Positions 27,840-36,934 of a DNA stretch of 64,000 bases are shown here, piece by piece. A program made the translations under genes and the position numbers. The DNA is from Micromonospora kangleipakensis (GTDB lineage Bacteria > Actinomycetota > Actinomycetes > Mycobacteriales > Micromonosporaceae), in NCBI RefSeq assembly GCF_004217615.1, contig NZ_SHLD01000001.1:4402001-4466000 (forward strand), read 5' to 3'. Every line of letters starts with the position of its first letter. Within the stretch, counting starts at the first letter, position 1. The notes beneath the pieces are model-generated. The model saw only the letters and a program-made list of their open reading frames with translations, had not been told where the DNA came from and searched no databases.

Positions 27840-29312
27840 GACAGAGCCAAACCAGCGGATGTCGAGCGGTCCATAACGGCGGGCTCGGACTTCCTCCAGC
27901 TCGACGTCGGCCAGGCGCCCCCCGGTGGGCTCGCGGACTGGCTCGCCGCCCGGCTGCGCGCGGCGATCGCCGATGGCCGGCTGCCGGTCGGCGCCCGGCT
28001 GCCGGCCAGCCGGGTGTTCGCCGCCGAGCTGGGCGTCTCCCGGGGCGTGGTGACCGAGGCGTACCAGCGGTTGACCGAGGACGGGCACGTCGTGGGGCGG
28101 GGCCGGGCCGGCACCGTGGTCGTGGCCACCCCGGGAGCGGTGCCCGCCCCCGCACCGGCGCCCCCGGCGCCGACCGAAGTCTTCGCCGATCAGCCCGGGA
28201 CCGACGTCTTCGACGCGCTCCGGACCGCCCCGGCGGAGATCGACCTGACGCCTGGCGTACCGGATCTGGCGGCCTTTCCCCGCGCGGCCTGGCTGCGCGC
28301 GGAGCGGTCGGTGCTGCACCGCCTCACCCCGGCGGCGTTCGGCTACGGCGACCCGACCGGTACGCCCGCGCTGCGCCTCGCCGTCGCCACCTGGCTGGCC
28401 CGCAGCCGGGGCATCCGGGTCGACCCGGCGGCGGTGGTGATCGTCGCCGGCGTGTCCCAGGCGCTCGGCCTGCTCGCCCAGGTGCTGCACGACGACGGCA
28501 TCCACACGGTGGCGGTCGAGGACCCCGGCTCCCTCGGGGTACGCCAGCACCTGCGCAACTGGCGGCTGGACACCCCGCCGGTCGCCGTCGACGCGCACGG
28601 GCTGCGGGTCGACGACCTGGCCGCCAGCGGCGCCCCGGCGGTGCTGCTCACCCCGGCGCACCAGTTCCCGACCGGGGTGGTGCTCGACGGCGAGCGGCGG
28701 CGCACGCTGATCCGCTGGGCGGAGCGGGGCGGCCTGATCATCGAGGACGACTACGACGCCGAACACCGCTACGACCGCCCGCCGGTGCCGGCCCTGCGGG
28801 GCATGCTCCCGGAGCGGGTCTGCTACACCGGCAGCGTCTCCAAGCTGCTCGCCCCGGCGCTGCGGACCGGCTGGGTGCTGGTGCCGCCCCGGTACCACGC
28901 GGCGCTGGTGGCCGCCAAGCGGATGGCCGACCTCGGCAACGCGGCGCTGCCCCAGCTGGTACTGGCCGAGCTGATGGACTCCGGCGAGCTGGAACGTCAC
29001 CTGCGGCTGCTGCGGCGCCGGCACGTGCGGCGGCGGGACGCGATGATCCGGGCGATCGGGCGGCACCTGCCCGGCGCGGTGGTGCACGGCGCCGCCGCCG
29101 GCCTGCACCTGTCGGTCACCCTCGGCCCGGAGGTGTCCGACGTGCACCTCGCCGCCGCGGCCCTGCGCCGGGGCGTCAAGGTGCAGCCGCTCTCCTGGCA
29201 CGGCCAGCGACCGCAGCCCCCCGGCCTGGTCCTCGGCTACGCCGCCAACGCCCCCGGCGACCTCGAGCGGGGGGTCGCGACCCTCGGCGCCGCCCTGCGC
29301 GAGCTGCGCTGA
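27837..29312 (+). CDS. MocR/PdxR-type transcriptional regulator with aminotransferase domain
   Basis: A 491-residue regulator: N-terminal GntR-type winged helix at about 28-95 (LPASRVFAAELGVSRGVVTEAYQRL) and a C-terminal class I aminotransferase-like domain that binds PLP. The PLP Lys lies in GSVSKLLAPALRTGW, and ADP/Asp site DDYDAEHRYDR is intact. Acts on genes such as the divergent exporter. Leaderless start as described. Confidence 0.9.
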   Translation: MDRAKPADVERSITAGSDFLQLDVGQAPPGGLADWLAARLRAAIADGRLPVGARLPASRVFAAELGVSRGVVTEAYQRLTEDGHVVGRGRAGTVVVATPGAVPAPAPAPPAPTEVFADQPGTDVFDALRTAPAEIDLTPGVPDLAAFPRAAWLRAERSVLHRLTPAAFGYGDPTGTPALRLAVATWLARSRGIRVDPAAVVIVAGVSQALGLLAQVLHDDGIHTVAVEDPGSLGVRQHLRNWRLDTPPVAVDAHGLRVDDLAASGAPAVLLTPAHQFPTGVVLDGERRRTLIRWAERGGLIIEDDYDAEHRYDRPPVPALRGMLPERVCYTGSVSKLLAPALRTGWVLVPPRYHAALVAAKRMADLGNAALPQLVLAELMDSGELERHLRLLRRRHVRRRDAMIRAIGRHLPGAVVHGAAAGLHLSVTLGPEVSDVHLAAAALRRGVKVQPLSWHGQRPQPPGLVLGYAANAPGDLERGVATLGAALRELR

Positions 29313-29345
29313 GATCGCGGCGGGCACGCCCGCGCCGCCGGCCGG

Positions 29346-30344
29346 TCAGCCCACGACGGGTACGGGCTGCGCCGGCGCGTAGAGGGCGGCGAGCGCGGCG
29401 GCCGTGTCTGCGAGGCGGGCGCGCAGCTCGGCGGGGGAGAGCACCTCCACCTCGGCGCCGAGCCGGAGGAGGTCGCCGTGGGCGTGGGTGAGCGACTCGA
29501 TCGGCACCACCGCCCGCACCCAGCCGGCGTCGTCCGGGGGGCCGGCGCTCCGGTCGACGGCGGCGACCACCGCGTCGCTGCCGACCTCCCGCAGCCGGTC
29601 CCGCCCGCGCGGGGAGAGCCGGATGGCCGCCTCGTCGCGGTGCAGCCGGGCCCGGAACTCCACCACGTGCGCCCGCCACCAGGCCGGCAGGTCGAAGTCG
29701 GTGGGCCGGTCGAAGGGCTCGTCCAGGATGGTCAGCTCGAGGATCTGGTTCACCCGGTAGGTGGCCGGCTCGGCGCGCTCCGGCCGGGCGGCCACCACGT
29801 ACCAGCGGCCGCCCTTGAGCACCAGGCCGTACGGCTCCAGGACCCGAATCACCTCGCCCTGCCAGCTCCGGTAGCGGACCCGGATCCGCTGCTGCCGCCA
29901 GACCGCGTCGGCGGTGGTGGCCAGGTGCGGCGAGGGGTCGCCGTCGGAGTACCAGCCGGGGGTGTCCAGGTGGAACCGCTGCTGGAGCTGGGCGGCCCGG
30001 TCGGCCAGCGGCGGCGGCAGCGCGGCCCGCAGCTTGAGCTGGAGGGTGGCGACGACCGACTCGTAGCCCAGCTCGGCGGCCGGCCCGGGCAGCCCGGCGA
30101 AGAGCAGCCGCTCCGCCTCCTCGGCGGTGAGCCCGGTCAGCCGGGTCCGCCAGCCGTCGACCAGCCGGTAGCCGCCGGCGTGCCCGGCCTCGCCGTAGAG
30201 CGGGATCCCGCTGGCGTGCAGCGACTCGACGTCCCGGTAGATGGTCCGGACGGAGACCTCTAGCCGCTGCGCCAGCTCGGCGGCGGTGAGCCGGCCGTGG
30301 GTCTGGAGCAGCAGCAGGATCGACAGGAGGCGACTGGCCCGCAT
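29346..30344 (-). CDS. WYL-domain transcriptional regulator (YafY/DeoR-like)
   Basis: A 332-residue regulator: N-terminal winged HTH at about 1-60 ([19 protein letters not shown]), WYL sensor domain at about 135-220 ([22 protein letters not shown]) and C-terminal WCX extension. WYL domains bind nucleic acids or other negatively charged ligands. It is divergent from the gene at 30388; a perfect palindrome lies between the two starts. Confidence 0.88.
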   Translation of the reverse strand: MRASRLLSILLLLQTHGRLTAAELAQRLEVSVRTIYRDVESLHASGIPLYGEAGHAGGYRLVDGWRTRLTGLTAEEAERLLFAGLPGPAAELGYESVVATLQLKLRAALPPPLADRAAQLQQRFHLDTPGWYSDGDPSPHLATTADAVWRQQRIRVRYRSWQGEVIRVLEPYGLVLKGGRWYVVAARPERAEPATYRVNQILELTILDEPFDRPTDFDLPAWWRAHVVEFRARLHRDEAAIRLSPRGRDRLREVGSDAVVAAVDRSAGPPDDAGWVRAVVPIESLTHAHGDLLRLGAEVEVLSPAELRARLADTAAALAALYAPAQPVPVVG

Positions 30345-30347
30345 CCA

Positions 30348-30378
30348 CTGACAGTAGCTGTCAGGGAAGGGGTAATAC
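30348..30378 (+). promoter_or_regulatory. Palindromic operator overlapping promoter next to WYL regulator
   Basis: CTGACAG-TAG-CTGTCAG (30348-30364) has perfect seven-base arms. TGACAG (30349-30354) can act as -35 with TAATAC (30373-30378) as -10, 18 bases apart, for the rightward gene at 30388. The palindrome begins four bases before the WYL gene start, so it can control both directions. Confidence 0.55.
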
Positions 30379-30387
30379 CGTCCCGGC

Positions 30388-30864
30388 ATGGCTTTTCGCG
30401 ACAAGGAGTTGACCGTGCCGGGGACCGTCGAGGTCGCCGGCCGGCACGTCAAGCGTTACCACATCGACCAGCCCGACCGCCGGCTCGAACCGGAGGTGGT
30501 GGAGGCCGGGTACGCCTTCCTGCCCCGGCTGCTCCCCGAGCCCGACGGCGGCACCCCGCCGGCGAGCTGGGTGGTGCTGCACCGGGGTGCGGACAGCGGC
30601 GCCTACCTGCTGGCGTACAGCTGGTTCTGGGACAATGTGGTGGAGTGCCGGATCGCCGTCGCCGGCCAGCCCGCCCTGGACTGCCCGGACGACGACCCGG
30701 CGCACTTCGTGCCGATGCCCCGCCCCGGCGTGGGCTGCGTCTGGGAGCTGGGGGTGCTGGAGCACGAGCGCACGGCCTGGGTCCGCCACATGCTCGCCCC
30801 GGACCGGCCCGACCTGGCCGGCTACCTTGCCGACACCCGCGCCGAGGGGCCGGTGGGCTTCTGA
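30388..30864 (+). CDS. Conserved hypothetical protein, likely WYL target
   Basis: A 158-residue soluble protein containing [20 protein letters not shown] and [20 protein letters not shown] do not recognise a named family. It forms an operon with the next gene (stop TGA overlaps ATG as TGATG) and is divergent from the WYL regulator with a shared operator, so it is probably its main target. Leader of at most a few bases. Confidence 0.7.
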   Translation: MAFRDKELTVPGTVEVAGRHVKRYHIDQPDRRLEPEVVEAGYAFLPRLLPEPDGGTPPASWVVLHRGADSGAYLLAYSWFWDNVVECRIAVAGQPALDCPDDDPAHFVPMPRPGVGCVWELGVLEHERTAWVRHMLAPDRPDLAGYLADTRAEGPVGF

Positions 30865-31325
30865 TGGGCGACTTCGACTTCCTGGTCGGGGCCTGGGACG
30901 TGACCAACCGGCGGCTGAAGCAGCGGCACGTCGGCAGCGACGAGTGGGACGAGTTCCCGGCCACCTCGGTGGCGCACCGGTTCTTCGACGGCGCCGGCAG
31001 CTTCGACGAGATGCGCTGTCCCACCCGGGGCTTCTCCGGCTCGACCGTGCGGATCCTCGACCCGGCGACCGGGCTCTGGTCGATCTACTGGATGCACAGC
31101 CGGCGGGGAATCCTGGAGCTGCCGCCGGTGGTCGGCCGGTTCGTCGACGGGGTGGGCACCTTCTTCGCAGACGACACCGACGAGGGGCGGGCGGTCCGCT
31201 GCCGGTTCATCTGGTCCCGGACCACGCCCACCTCGTGCCGCTGGGAGCAGGCGTTCTCCACCGACGGCGAGCGCACCTGGGAGACGAACTGGATCATGGA
31301 CTTCACCCGGGCGTCGACCGGCTGA
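30864..31325 (+). CDS. DUF1579-like / lipocalin-type hypothetical protein
   Basis: A 153-residue protein with the start DFDFLVGAWDVTNRRL and repeated aromatic beta-strand motifs (GLWSIYWMHSRRG, TWETNWIMDFTR). This resembles the DUF1579-type small beta-barrels. Translationally coupled to the gene before it. It ends six bases before the end of the convergent TetR gene. Confidence 0.72.
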   Translation: MGDFDFLVGAWDVTNRRLKQRHVGSDEWDEFPATSVAHRFFDGAGSFDEMRCPTRGFSGSTVRILDPATGLWSIYWMHSRRGILELPPVVGRFVDGVGTFFADDTDEGRAVRCRFIWSRTTPTSCRWEQAFSTDGERTWETNWIMDFTRASTG

Positions 31326-31331
31326 GCCGGC

Positions 31332-31994
31332 TCAGGCCCGCGGCGGGGTCGTGGTGCGGTAGATCGCGGTCAGCCACACGTCGAGCAGGACGTCCACCAC
31401 GTCCCGCTCGGCCACGGCCGGGCCGTCGCAGGCGAAGGTGGCGTACCAGACGCGCTCGTTCATCGAGTTCAGCGCGATGGCGAGGTCCCGGGCGGGCAGC
31501 CCGTCCGGGGCCGCGCCGCGCCGGCGTTCCCCCTCGATGGCGGTCTCGACCGCGTGCACCCAGCGTTCCAGCACGGCGGCCCAGAGCTGGCGCACCTCGG
31601 CGTTGGTGCCGCGCACCTGAGCGCAGGCCAGCACCACCGCGCGGTGGCTGCCGAAGGTGGCGTGGAACCGACCGATCAGCTCCCGCCAGCGGGCCCGGGG
31701 GTCCTCGGCGAGTCGGTCCAGCACGTCGCCCGCGGCCGCATCGGCCTCCTCGATGACCCGGTCGAGCAGGGTGAGCAGCACCGCGTCCTTGGACCGGAAG
31801 TAGAAGTAGAAGGTGGGCCGGGAGATCCCGGCCCCCTTCGCCAGGTCGTCGATGGAGATGTCGCCGAAGGCACGCTGCGTCAGCAGCCGTTCGGCGGTGG
31901 CGAGGATGGCCAGCTCCCGGTCGTCGCCCGTCGAGCGGCCCGGTCGCCGGCCGCGCGTCGGCGCGGTTCCGGTGGGCGTACGGGCGGCGGTCAT
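31332..31994 (-). CDS. TetR-family repressor, EthR-like
   Basis: A 220-residue repressor. HTH at about 30-75 (FGDISIDDLAKGAGISRPTFYFYFRSKDAV) and a C-terminal ligand-binding part rich in Trp and Leu (RWVHAVETAIEG, ALNSMNERVWYATF), as in EthR. Divergent from a Baeyer-Villiger monooxygenase just as mycobacterial EthR is from EthA. TACCAT eight bases before its ATG suggests a leaderless transcript. Confidence 0.87.
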   Translation of the reverse strand: MTAARTPTGTAPTRGRRPGRSTGDDRELAILATAERLLTQRAFGDISIDDLAKGAGISRPTFYFYFRSKDAVLLTLLDRVIEEADAAAGDVLDRLAEDPRARWRELIGRFHATFGSHRAVVLACAQVRGTNAEVRQLWAAVLERWVHAVETAIEGERRRGAAPDGLPARDLAIALNSMNERVWYATFACDGPAVAERDVVDVLLDVWLTAIYRTTTPPRA

Positions 31995-32015
31995 GACGGC
32001 TGATGGTACACCCGC

Positions 32016-32077
32016 TCGACACTGTGTCGACTCGATTCGACAGGGTGTTGACTGGCGTCGACGGCGGTGGATAGTGT
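32016..32077 (+). promoter_or_regulatory. TetR-type operator and monooxygenase promoter
   Basis: TCGACAC-T-GTGTCGA (32016-32030) is a perfect 15-base palindrome. TTGACT (32048-32053) and TAGTGT (32072-32077), 18 bases apart, form a promoter for the monooxygenase gene. The palindrome also covers the likely -35 of the leftward repressor gene (TCGACA on the minus strand), so the repressor may control both. Confidence 0.6.
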
Positions 32078-32107
32078 CCGGTCCACTGCCCCGCGAACGG
32101 AGATGTC

Positions 32108-33637
32108 ATGGCCTCCGACCACGTCGACGTCCTCATCGTCGGTGCCGGGCTCTCCGGCATCGGCGCCGCCGTGCACCTGCGGCGCAACTGTCCGGAGAAG
32201 ACCTACGCGGTGCTCGAGGCCCGCGGGGCCATCGGCGGGACCTGGGACCTGTTCCGCTACCCCGGCATCCGCTCGGACTCCGACATGTACACCCTCGGCT
32301 ACTCCTTCAAGCCGTGGACGAACCCGAAGGCGATCGCCGACGGCGACTCGATCCGCGCGTACGTCCGGGACACCGCCCGCGAGTACGGCGTCGAGCAGCA
32401 CATCCGCTTCCACCACCGGGTGGTCCGCGCCGAGTGGGACAGCGGCCAGGCCCGCTGGACCGTGCACGCCCGCCGCGACGACACCGGCGAGGAGACCGTG
32501 CTCACCTGCGCGTTCCTCTTCACCTGCTCCGGCTACTACCGCTACGACGAGGGCTACACCCCGCAGTTCCCCGGCGTCGACCGGTACGCCGGCCAGCTCG
32601 TGCACCCGCAGCACTGGCCCGAGGACCTGGACTACACCGGCAAGCGGGTGGTGGTCATCGGCAGCGGCGCGACCGCGGTCACCCTGGTGCCGGCGATGGC
32701 CGAGCGGGCCGGGCACGTCACCATGCTCCAGCGCTCACCGACGTACGTCATCTCGCTGCCCTCCCGCGACGTGCTGGCCGACGCGCTGCGGCGCTGGCTC
32801 CCCGCGAAGGCCGCGTATCCGGTGGTGCGGTGGAAGAACGTGCTGCTCGGGGTGGCCAACTTCCAGCTCAGCCGGCGCGCCCCCGGCGTCGTCAGGAAGC
32901 TGCTGCGCCGCGCCGCCAAGGGCCGGCTGCCGGTCGGCTACGACATCGACCGGCACTTCTCACCCCGCTACAACCCCTGGGACCAGCGGCTCTGCGTCGT
33001 CCCCGACGGCGACCTCTTCCACGCGGTCAGGGCCGGGCGGGCGGCGGTGGTCACCGACACCATCGACACCTTCACCGAGCAGGGCATCCGGCTCACCTCC
33101 GGCGAGGAGCTGCCCGCCGACGTCGTGGTCACCGCCACCGGCCTCAACCTGCTCGCCTTCGGCGGGATGACCCTGGCGGTGGACGGGCGGGAGCTCGACC
33201 TCGCGCAGACCGTCGCGTACAAGGGCATGATGCTCTCCGGCGTGCCGAACTTCGCCATGACGATCGGCTACACCAACGCCTCCTGGACGCTCAAGGCCGA
33301 CCTGGTCGCCACGTACGTCTGCCGGCTGCTGCGCCACCTCGACGCCACCGGCCAGCAGATCGTCACCCCGGTCGCCCCCGCCTCCGGCGAGCTGGAGCCG
33401 ATCATCGACCTGAAGTCCGGGTACGTGCTGCGCGCGGTCGACCAGCTGCCCAAGCAGGGCGCGACGGCGCCCTGGCGGCTGCACCAGAACTACCCCCGCG
33501 ACGTGCTGCTGATGCGGCACGGCCGGCTCACCGACGAGGGCGTCCGCTTCTCCCGCGCCGGCGCCCCGCCCGACGACTCCCCGACCAACGCTGCCGTGCG
33601 CGGGGCGGGCACGCCCGCCGACACCCCCGTCGCCTGA
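32108..33637 (+). CDS. Flavin-containing Baeyer-Villiger monooxygenase, EthA-like
   Basis: A 509-residue FAD- and NADPH-dependent enzyme that inserts oxygen next to ketones. FAD motif IVGAGLSGIG at residue 10, the monooxygenase fingerprint YAGQLVHPQHW near 165, and the NADPH motif VIGSGATA near 185. Length matches mycobacterial EthA. CGGAG precedes the ATG. It leads an operon with an SDR and an alpha/beta hydrolase, a set able to oxidise a ketone to an ester and hydrolyse it. Confidence 0.9.
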   Translation: MASDHVDVLIVGAGLSGIGAAVHLRRNCPEKTYAVLEARGAIGGTWDLFRYPGIRSDSDMYTLGYSFKPWTNPKAIADGDSIRAYVRDTAREYGVEQHIRFHHRVVRAEWDSGQARWTVHARRDDTGEETVLTCAFLFTCSGYYRYDEGYTPQFPGVDRYAGQLVHPQHWPEDLDYTGKRVVVIGSGATAVTLVPAMAERAGHVTMLQRSPTYVISLPSRDVLADALRRWLPAKAAYPVVRWKNVLLGVANFQLSRRAPGVVRKLLRRAAKGRLPVGYDIDRHFSPRYNPWDQRLCVVPDGDLFHAVRAGRAAVVTDTIDTFTEQGIRLTSGEELPADVVVTATGLNLLAFGGMTLAVDGRELDLAQTVAYKGMMLSGVPNFAMTIGYTNASWTLKADLVATYVCRLLRHLDATGQQIVTPVAPASGELEPIIDLKSGYVLRAVDQLPKQGATAPWRLHQNYPRDVLLMRHGRLTDEGVRFSRAGAPPDDSPTNAAVRGAGTPADTPVA

Positions 33638-33653
33638 CCGAGAGGAGCACTCC

Positions 33654-34604
33654 ATGCGTGACTTCGTCTTCCCCGGCGGCACCGCGGTGGTCACCGGGGC
33701 GGCCAGCGGCATCGGCGAGGCGCTGGCGCACGCCCTGGCCCGGCGCGGCGCCGACCTCGTCCTGCTCGACCGGGACGCCGAGCGGCTCGACGCGGTGGTC
33801 ACCGCGATCCGCGCCGCCCACCCCGACCGGCGGATCGACACTCACCTGGTCGACCTCGCCGACGCCGACGCGACCGACCGGGTGGCCACGGCGATCCGCC
33901 GGGCGCACCCCCGGATCCGGCTGCTGGTCAACAACGCCGGCGTCGCGCTGGGCGGCCGGTTCGACCAGGTCACGCTCGACGAGTTCCTCTGGGTCGTCGA
34001 CATCAACTTCCGGGCCGTGGTCCGGCTGACCCACACGCTGCTGCCCGCGCTCAAGGCCGAGCCGGGCGCCCACCTGGTCAACGTCTCCAGCCTCTTCGGA
34101 CTGATCGCGCCCGCCGGGCAGGCCGCCTATTCGGCCAGCAAATTCGCCGTCCGCGGCTTCACCGAGGCGCTGCGGCACGAGCTGGTCGACGACGGCGTCG
34201 GGGTCACCTCCGTGCACCCCGGCGGCATCCGGACCCGGATCGCGCAGAGCGCTCGGGTCGGCAGCGGCGTCTCCCGGGAGGAGTACGAGGCCGGCCGCAG
34301 ACAGTTCGAGAAGCTGCTCTCCATCGACCCGGCGAAGGCCGCCGAGGTGATCCTGCGCGGGGTGGAGCGCCGCCGTGGGCGGGTGCTGATCGGCTGGTCG
34401 GCGAAGCTGCCCGACCTGCTGGCCCGGCTCGCCCCCGCCTCCTACCACCGGGTCCTGGTCACCGGCCTCAACCGGGGCGCGGGCGGCCCCGCGGCCAGGT
34501 CGACGTCCCGGCTGGAGCCCGCCCCGGCGGCGGAGCCGGTGCCCGCGCCCCGGCCGGCGGTCGACCCGCTGACGCCCGAGGCCACCCCCGGGCGGCCGGC
34601 GTGA
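33654..34604 (+). CDS. Short-chain dehydrogenase
   Basis: A 316-residue SDR. VTGAASGIGEA at residue 14, NNAG near 92, VSSLFG and YSASK (catalytic Tyr-x-x-x-Lys) near 155. A Pro-rich tail of about 40 residues at the C terminus is probably unstructured. GAGAGGAG precedes the ATG, 16 bases after the monooxygenase. In such operons this enzyme supplies or removes the ketone substrate. Confidence 0.87.
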   Translation: MRDFVFPGGTAVVTGAASGIGEALAHALARRGADLVLLDRDAERLDAVVTAIRAAHPDRRIDTHLVDLADADATDRVATAIRRAHPRIRLLVNNAGVALGGRFDQVTLDEFLWVVDINFRAVVRLTHTLLPALKAEPGAHLVNVSSLFGLIAPAGQAAYSASKFAVRGFTEALRHELVDDGVGVTSVHPGGIRTRIAQSARVGSGVSREEYEAGRRQFEKLLSIDPAKAAEVILRGVERRRGRVLIGWSAKLPDLLARLAPASYHRVLVTGLNRGAGGPAARSTSRLEPAPAAEPVPAPRPAVDPLTPEATPGRPA

Positions 34605-35458
34605 CAGTCTCCCTCCCGCCGGCCGACGAGCTGACGGTGGCCGGGCGGCGGATCCGCTGCCGGATCTCCGGCAGCGGCCCCGCCGTGGTGCTGCTGCACG
34701 GCATCGGGCGCACCCTCGACGACTTCACCGGCCAGCACGAGCTGCTCGCCACCGACCACCGGGTGGTCAGCGTCGACCTGCCCGGCCACGGCGGCTCCGC
34801 GCCGCTGGACGCCCCGCACACCCTGCCGGCGCTCGCCGCCGCCGTCGCGGAGTTCCTCGACGCGGCCGGGGTCGACCGGCCGGCGCACCTGGTCGGCAAC
34901 TCCCTCGGCGGGGCGGTGGCGATGCGGCTCGCCGCCGACGAGCCGTCCCGGGCGGCCAGCCTGGCGCTGGTCAACAGCGCCGGGTTCGGCCGGGAGGTGA
35001 CCGTCGCGCTGCGGCTGCTCGCCCTGCGCCCGCTCGGCCGGCTGCTGCTGCGGCGCCCCCACCCGGCCGTCGCCCGCCGCACCGAGCTGGCGATCTTCCG
35101 CGACCCGGCGTACGCCACCGAGGAGCGGGTGGCGGCCGCGCTCGCGGTGGCCCGCCAGCCGCACGCCGCCCGGGTGATGCTGGAGCTGGTCCGCAGCCTC
35201 GGCACCTGGCGGGGGGTCCGACCACAGTGGCGCGCCGAGCTGCTCGACGCGGTCGCCGCGCTGGACGTCCCCACGCTGGTGGTCTGGGGCGACCGGGACC
35301 TGATCCTCCCCGCCACCCACCTGACCGCCGCCCGGTCCCGGCTGCCCCGGGCACGGACGCACCTGTTCGCCGACACCGGGCACATGCCGCAGATCGAGCG
35401 GGCCGAGGAGTTCCACGCGCTGCTCCGCGACTTCTGGGCGGACGCCGACCTGGCCTGA
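34601..35458 (+). CDS. Alpha/beta hydrolase
   Basis: A 285-residue hydrolase overlapping the SDR gene (GTGA). Oxyanion motif LLHGIGRT, nucleophile elbow GNSLGG, later Asp in VWGDRDLILP and His in DTGHMPQIE complete the catalytic triad. Probably hydrolyses the ester or lactone made by the monooxygenase two genes upstream; that is inferred from context. Confidence 0.88.
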   Translation: MTVSLPPADELTVAGRRIRCRISGSGPAVVLLHGIGRTLDDFTGQHELLATDHRVVSVDLPGHGGSAPLDAPHTLPALAAAVAEFLDAAGVDRPAHLVGNSLGGAVAMRLAADEPSRAASLALVNSAGFGREVTVALRLLALRPLGRLLLRRPHPAVARRTELAIFRDPAYATEERVAAALAVARQPHAARVMLELVRSLGTWRGVRPQWRAELLDAVAALDVPTLVVWGDRDLILPATHLTAARSRLPRARTHLFADTGHMPQIERAEEFHALLRDFWADADLA

Positions 35459-35468
35459 CCCCGCCAGG

Positions 35469-35485
35469 GCGGGGTGCTGCCCCGC
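35469..35485. terminator. Possible terminator hairpin between convergent genes
   Basis: GCGGGG (35469-35474) pairs with CCCCGC (35480-35485) around TGCTG, followed by TTCTCCTCC. A competing stem with CCCCGCC just upstream is also possible. Confidence 0.4.
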
Positions 35486-35502
35486 TTCTCCTCCTGGCCG
35501 GG

Positions 35503-36672
35503 TCAGGCGGTGCGGTCGGCCGCCCCGTGGTGCCGCAGCACGAGCGTCACCACCACCAGGACGAACAGCAGGCCGGCGAGCACCGGAACCGGCGCCGGCA
35601 GCCACGGCGTGACCAGGGCCAGCACGGCCGCCACCGGGAACAGCACCAGGCCGAGACCCCGCTTCCAGCGCAGGTGCAGGGCCCAGAGGGCGAGCAGGTA
35701 GACCGCGACGGGCACCGCCACGGTGTACCCGGCGGTCCGGCCGGAGACGTGGGCGACGTGCAGGTCCTGGTCGACCGCGACGGCGAGGCCGGCGCCCACC
35801 GCGGCGATCGCGGCGAAGATCAGGTAGTGGCCGTACCCCCAGAACAGGGAGCCCCGCAGGGAGCCGGGTGGCAGCTGGCCCGGCCGGTCGAAGTAGAGCC
35901 ACCAGAGCGCGAAGACGATCACCGCACCGGCCGCGGCGAGCCACCACAGCCTCGGATTCCCGGCGTCCACTCCACTCTGGATCGCCACCGAGATGGCGAG
36001 GATCGCCTCACCGAGCACGATCAGGGTGAACAGCTGATACCGCTCGGCGATGTGGTGCGGATGCCAGCTGGTCTTCCCGAGCCGCTCGGCCACCACCGGG
36101 ACCAGCACGTCGGCGAGGGCCAGTACCAGGAACGCCGGCTGGCCCCAGCCGTCCGGCAGGGCGAGCCGCAGCAGCCAGCCGAGCTGCACGACGAGGACGC
36201 CGGCCGCGTAGGTCGTCGCGGTGGCCCGTCGGTCCGGGTTGCCGGCGGCCGCGCGCAGCCAGTTGACGATCGTGGCGAGCCGCATCACCACGTAGCCGTA
36301 GGTGATGGTGGTGAAGTCCGCGTCGGTGAATGCCCGTGGCACGCCGGCGGCGAGGATCAGTGCCCCGGCGATCTGCACCAGGGTGGTGATCCGGTAGACG
36401 TCGTCGTCGGTGTCGTAGGCCGAGGCGAACCAGGTGAAGTTCATCCAGGCCCACCAGATCGCGAAGAAGACCGTCAGGTAGCTGGTGACCGCGTGCCCGA
36501 GGTGGTTCTCCGACAGGTCGTGGTGCAGGCTGCCGGAGGCCTGGGCCACCGCCACCACGAAGCAGAGGTCGAAGAAGAGCTCGAGCGGGGTGGCGACCCG
36601 GTGCTCCTCGTCGGGCCGGCGGCCCCGCATCGGCCGGTACCAGGAGCGGACGTGCGTGGTGCTGGTGGTCAC
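35503..36672 (-). CDS. Low-temperature-requirement protein A (LtrA) family membrane protein
   Basis: A 389-residue integral membrane protein with about ten to eleven hydrophobic segments. The family start TPLELFFDLCFVVAVAQ and later HPHHIAERYQLFTLIVLGEAIL match LtrA. Function is not established. GTG 36672 has GAGGAG seven bases before it. Confidence 0.88.
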   Translation of the reverse strand: MTTSTTHVRSWYRPMRGRRPDEEHRVATPLELFFDLCFVVAVAQASGSLHHDLSENHLGHAVTSYLTVFFAIWWAWMNFTWFASAYDTDDDVYRITTLVQIAGALILAAGVPRAFTDADFTTITYGYVVMRLATIVNWLRAAAGNPDRRATATTYAAGVLVVQLGWLLRLALPDGWGQPAFLVLALADVLVPVVAERLGKTSWHPHHIAERYQLFTLIVLGEAILAISVAIQSGVDAGNPRLWWLAAAGAVIVFALWWLYFDRPGQLPPGSLRGSLFWGYGHYLIFAAIAAVGAGLAVAVDQDLHVAHVSGRTAGYTVAVPVAVYLLALWALHLRWKRGLGLVLFPVAAVLALVTPWLPAPVPVLAGLLFVLVVVTLVLRHHGAADRTA

Positions 36673-36934
36673 GAGAGTGCTCCTCGCCGCAGGCCCGCCG
36701 ATTGCGCCCACACGATAACCGGGCCGACGGCCCCGATCGCGGAACCGGTCAGCGCCGCGGCGGCGCGCCGACGTCGGTCCGGGGCAGCGCGAGCAGTTTT
36801 CGCCTCCAGCCGTTCCGGCAGCGGGCGCCGGTGCCGCAGCGCCGAGCCCAGCTCCCGGGCCGATTCGGCCAGCCCGGCGCAATTCCCGGGTCCGATCAGG
36901 TGCGGGAGACGCCCGGGCGGGGAAGACGGCCGGC

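Noticed and set aside
32016..32060. A second full TetR operator at 32036-32058
   Set aside because: TCGACA and GTCGAC occur but do not form a second symmetrical site.
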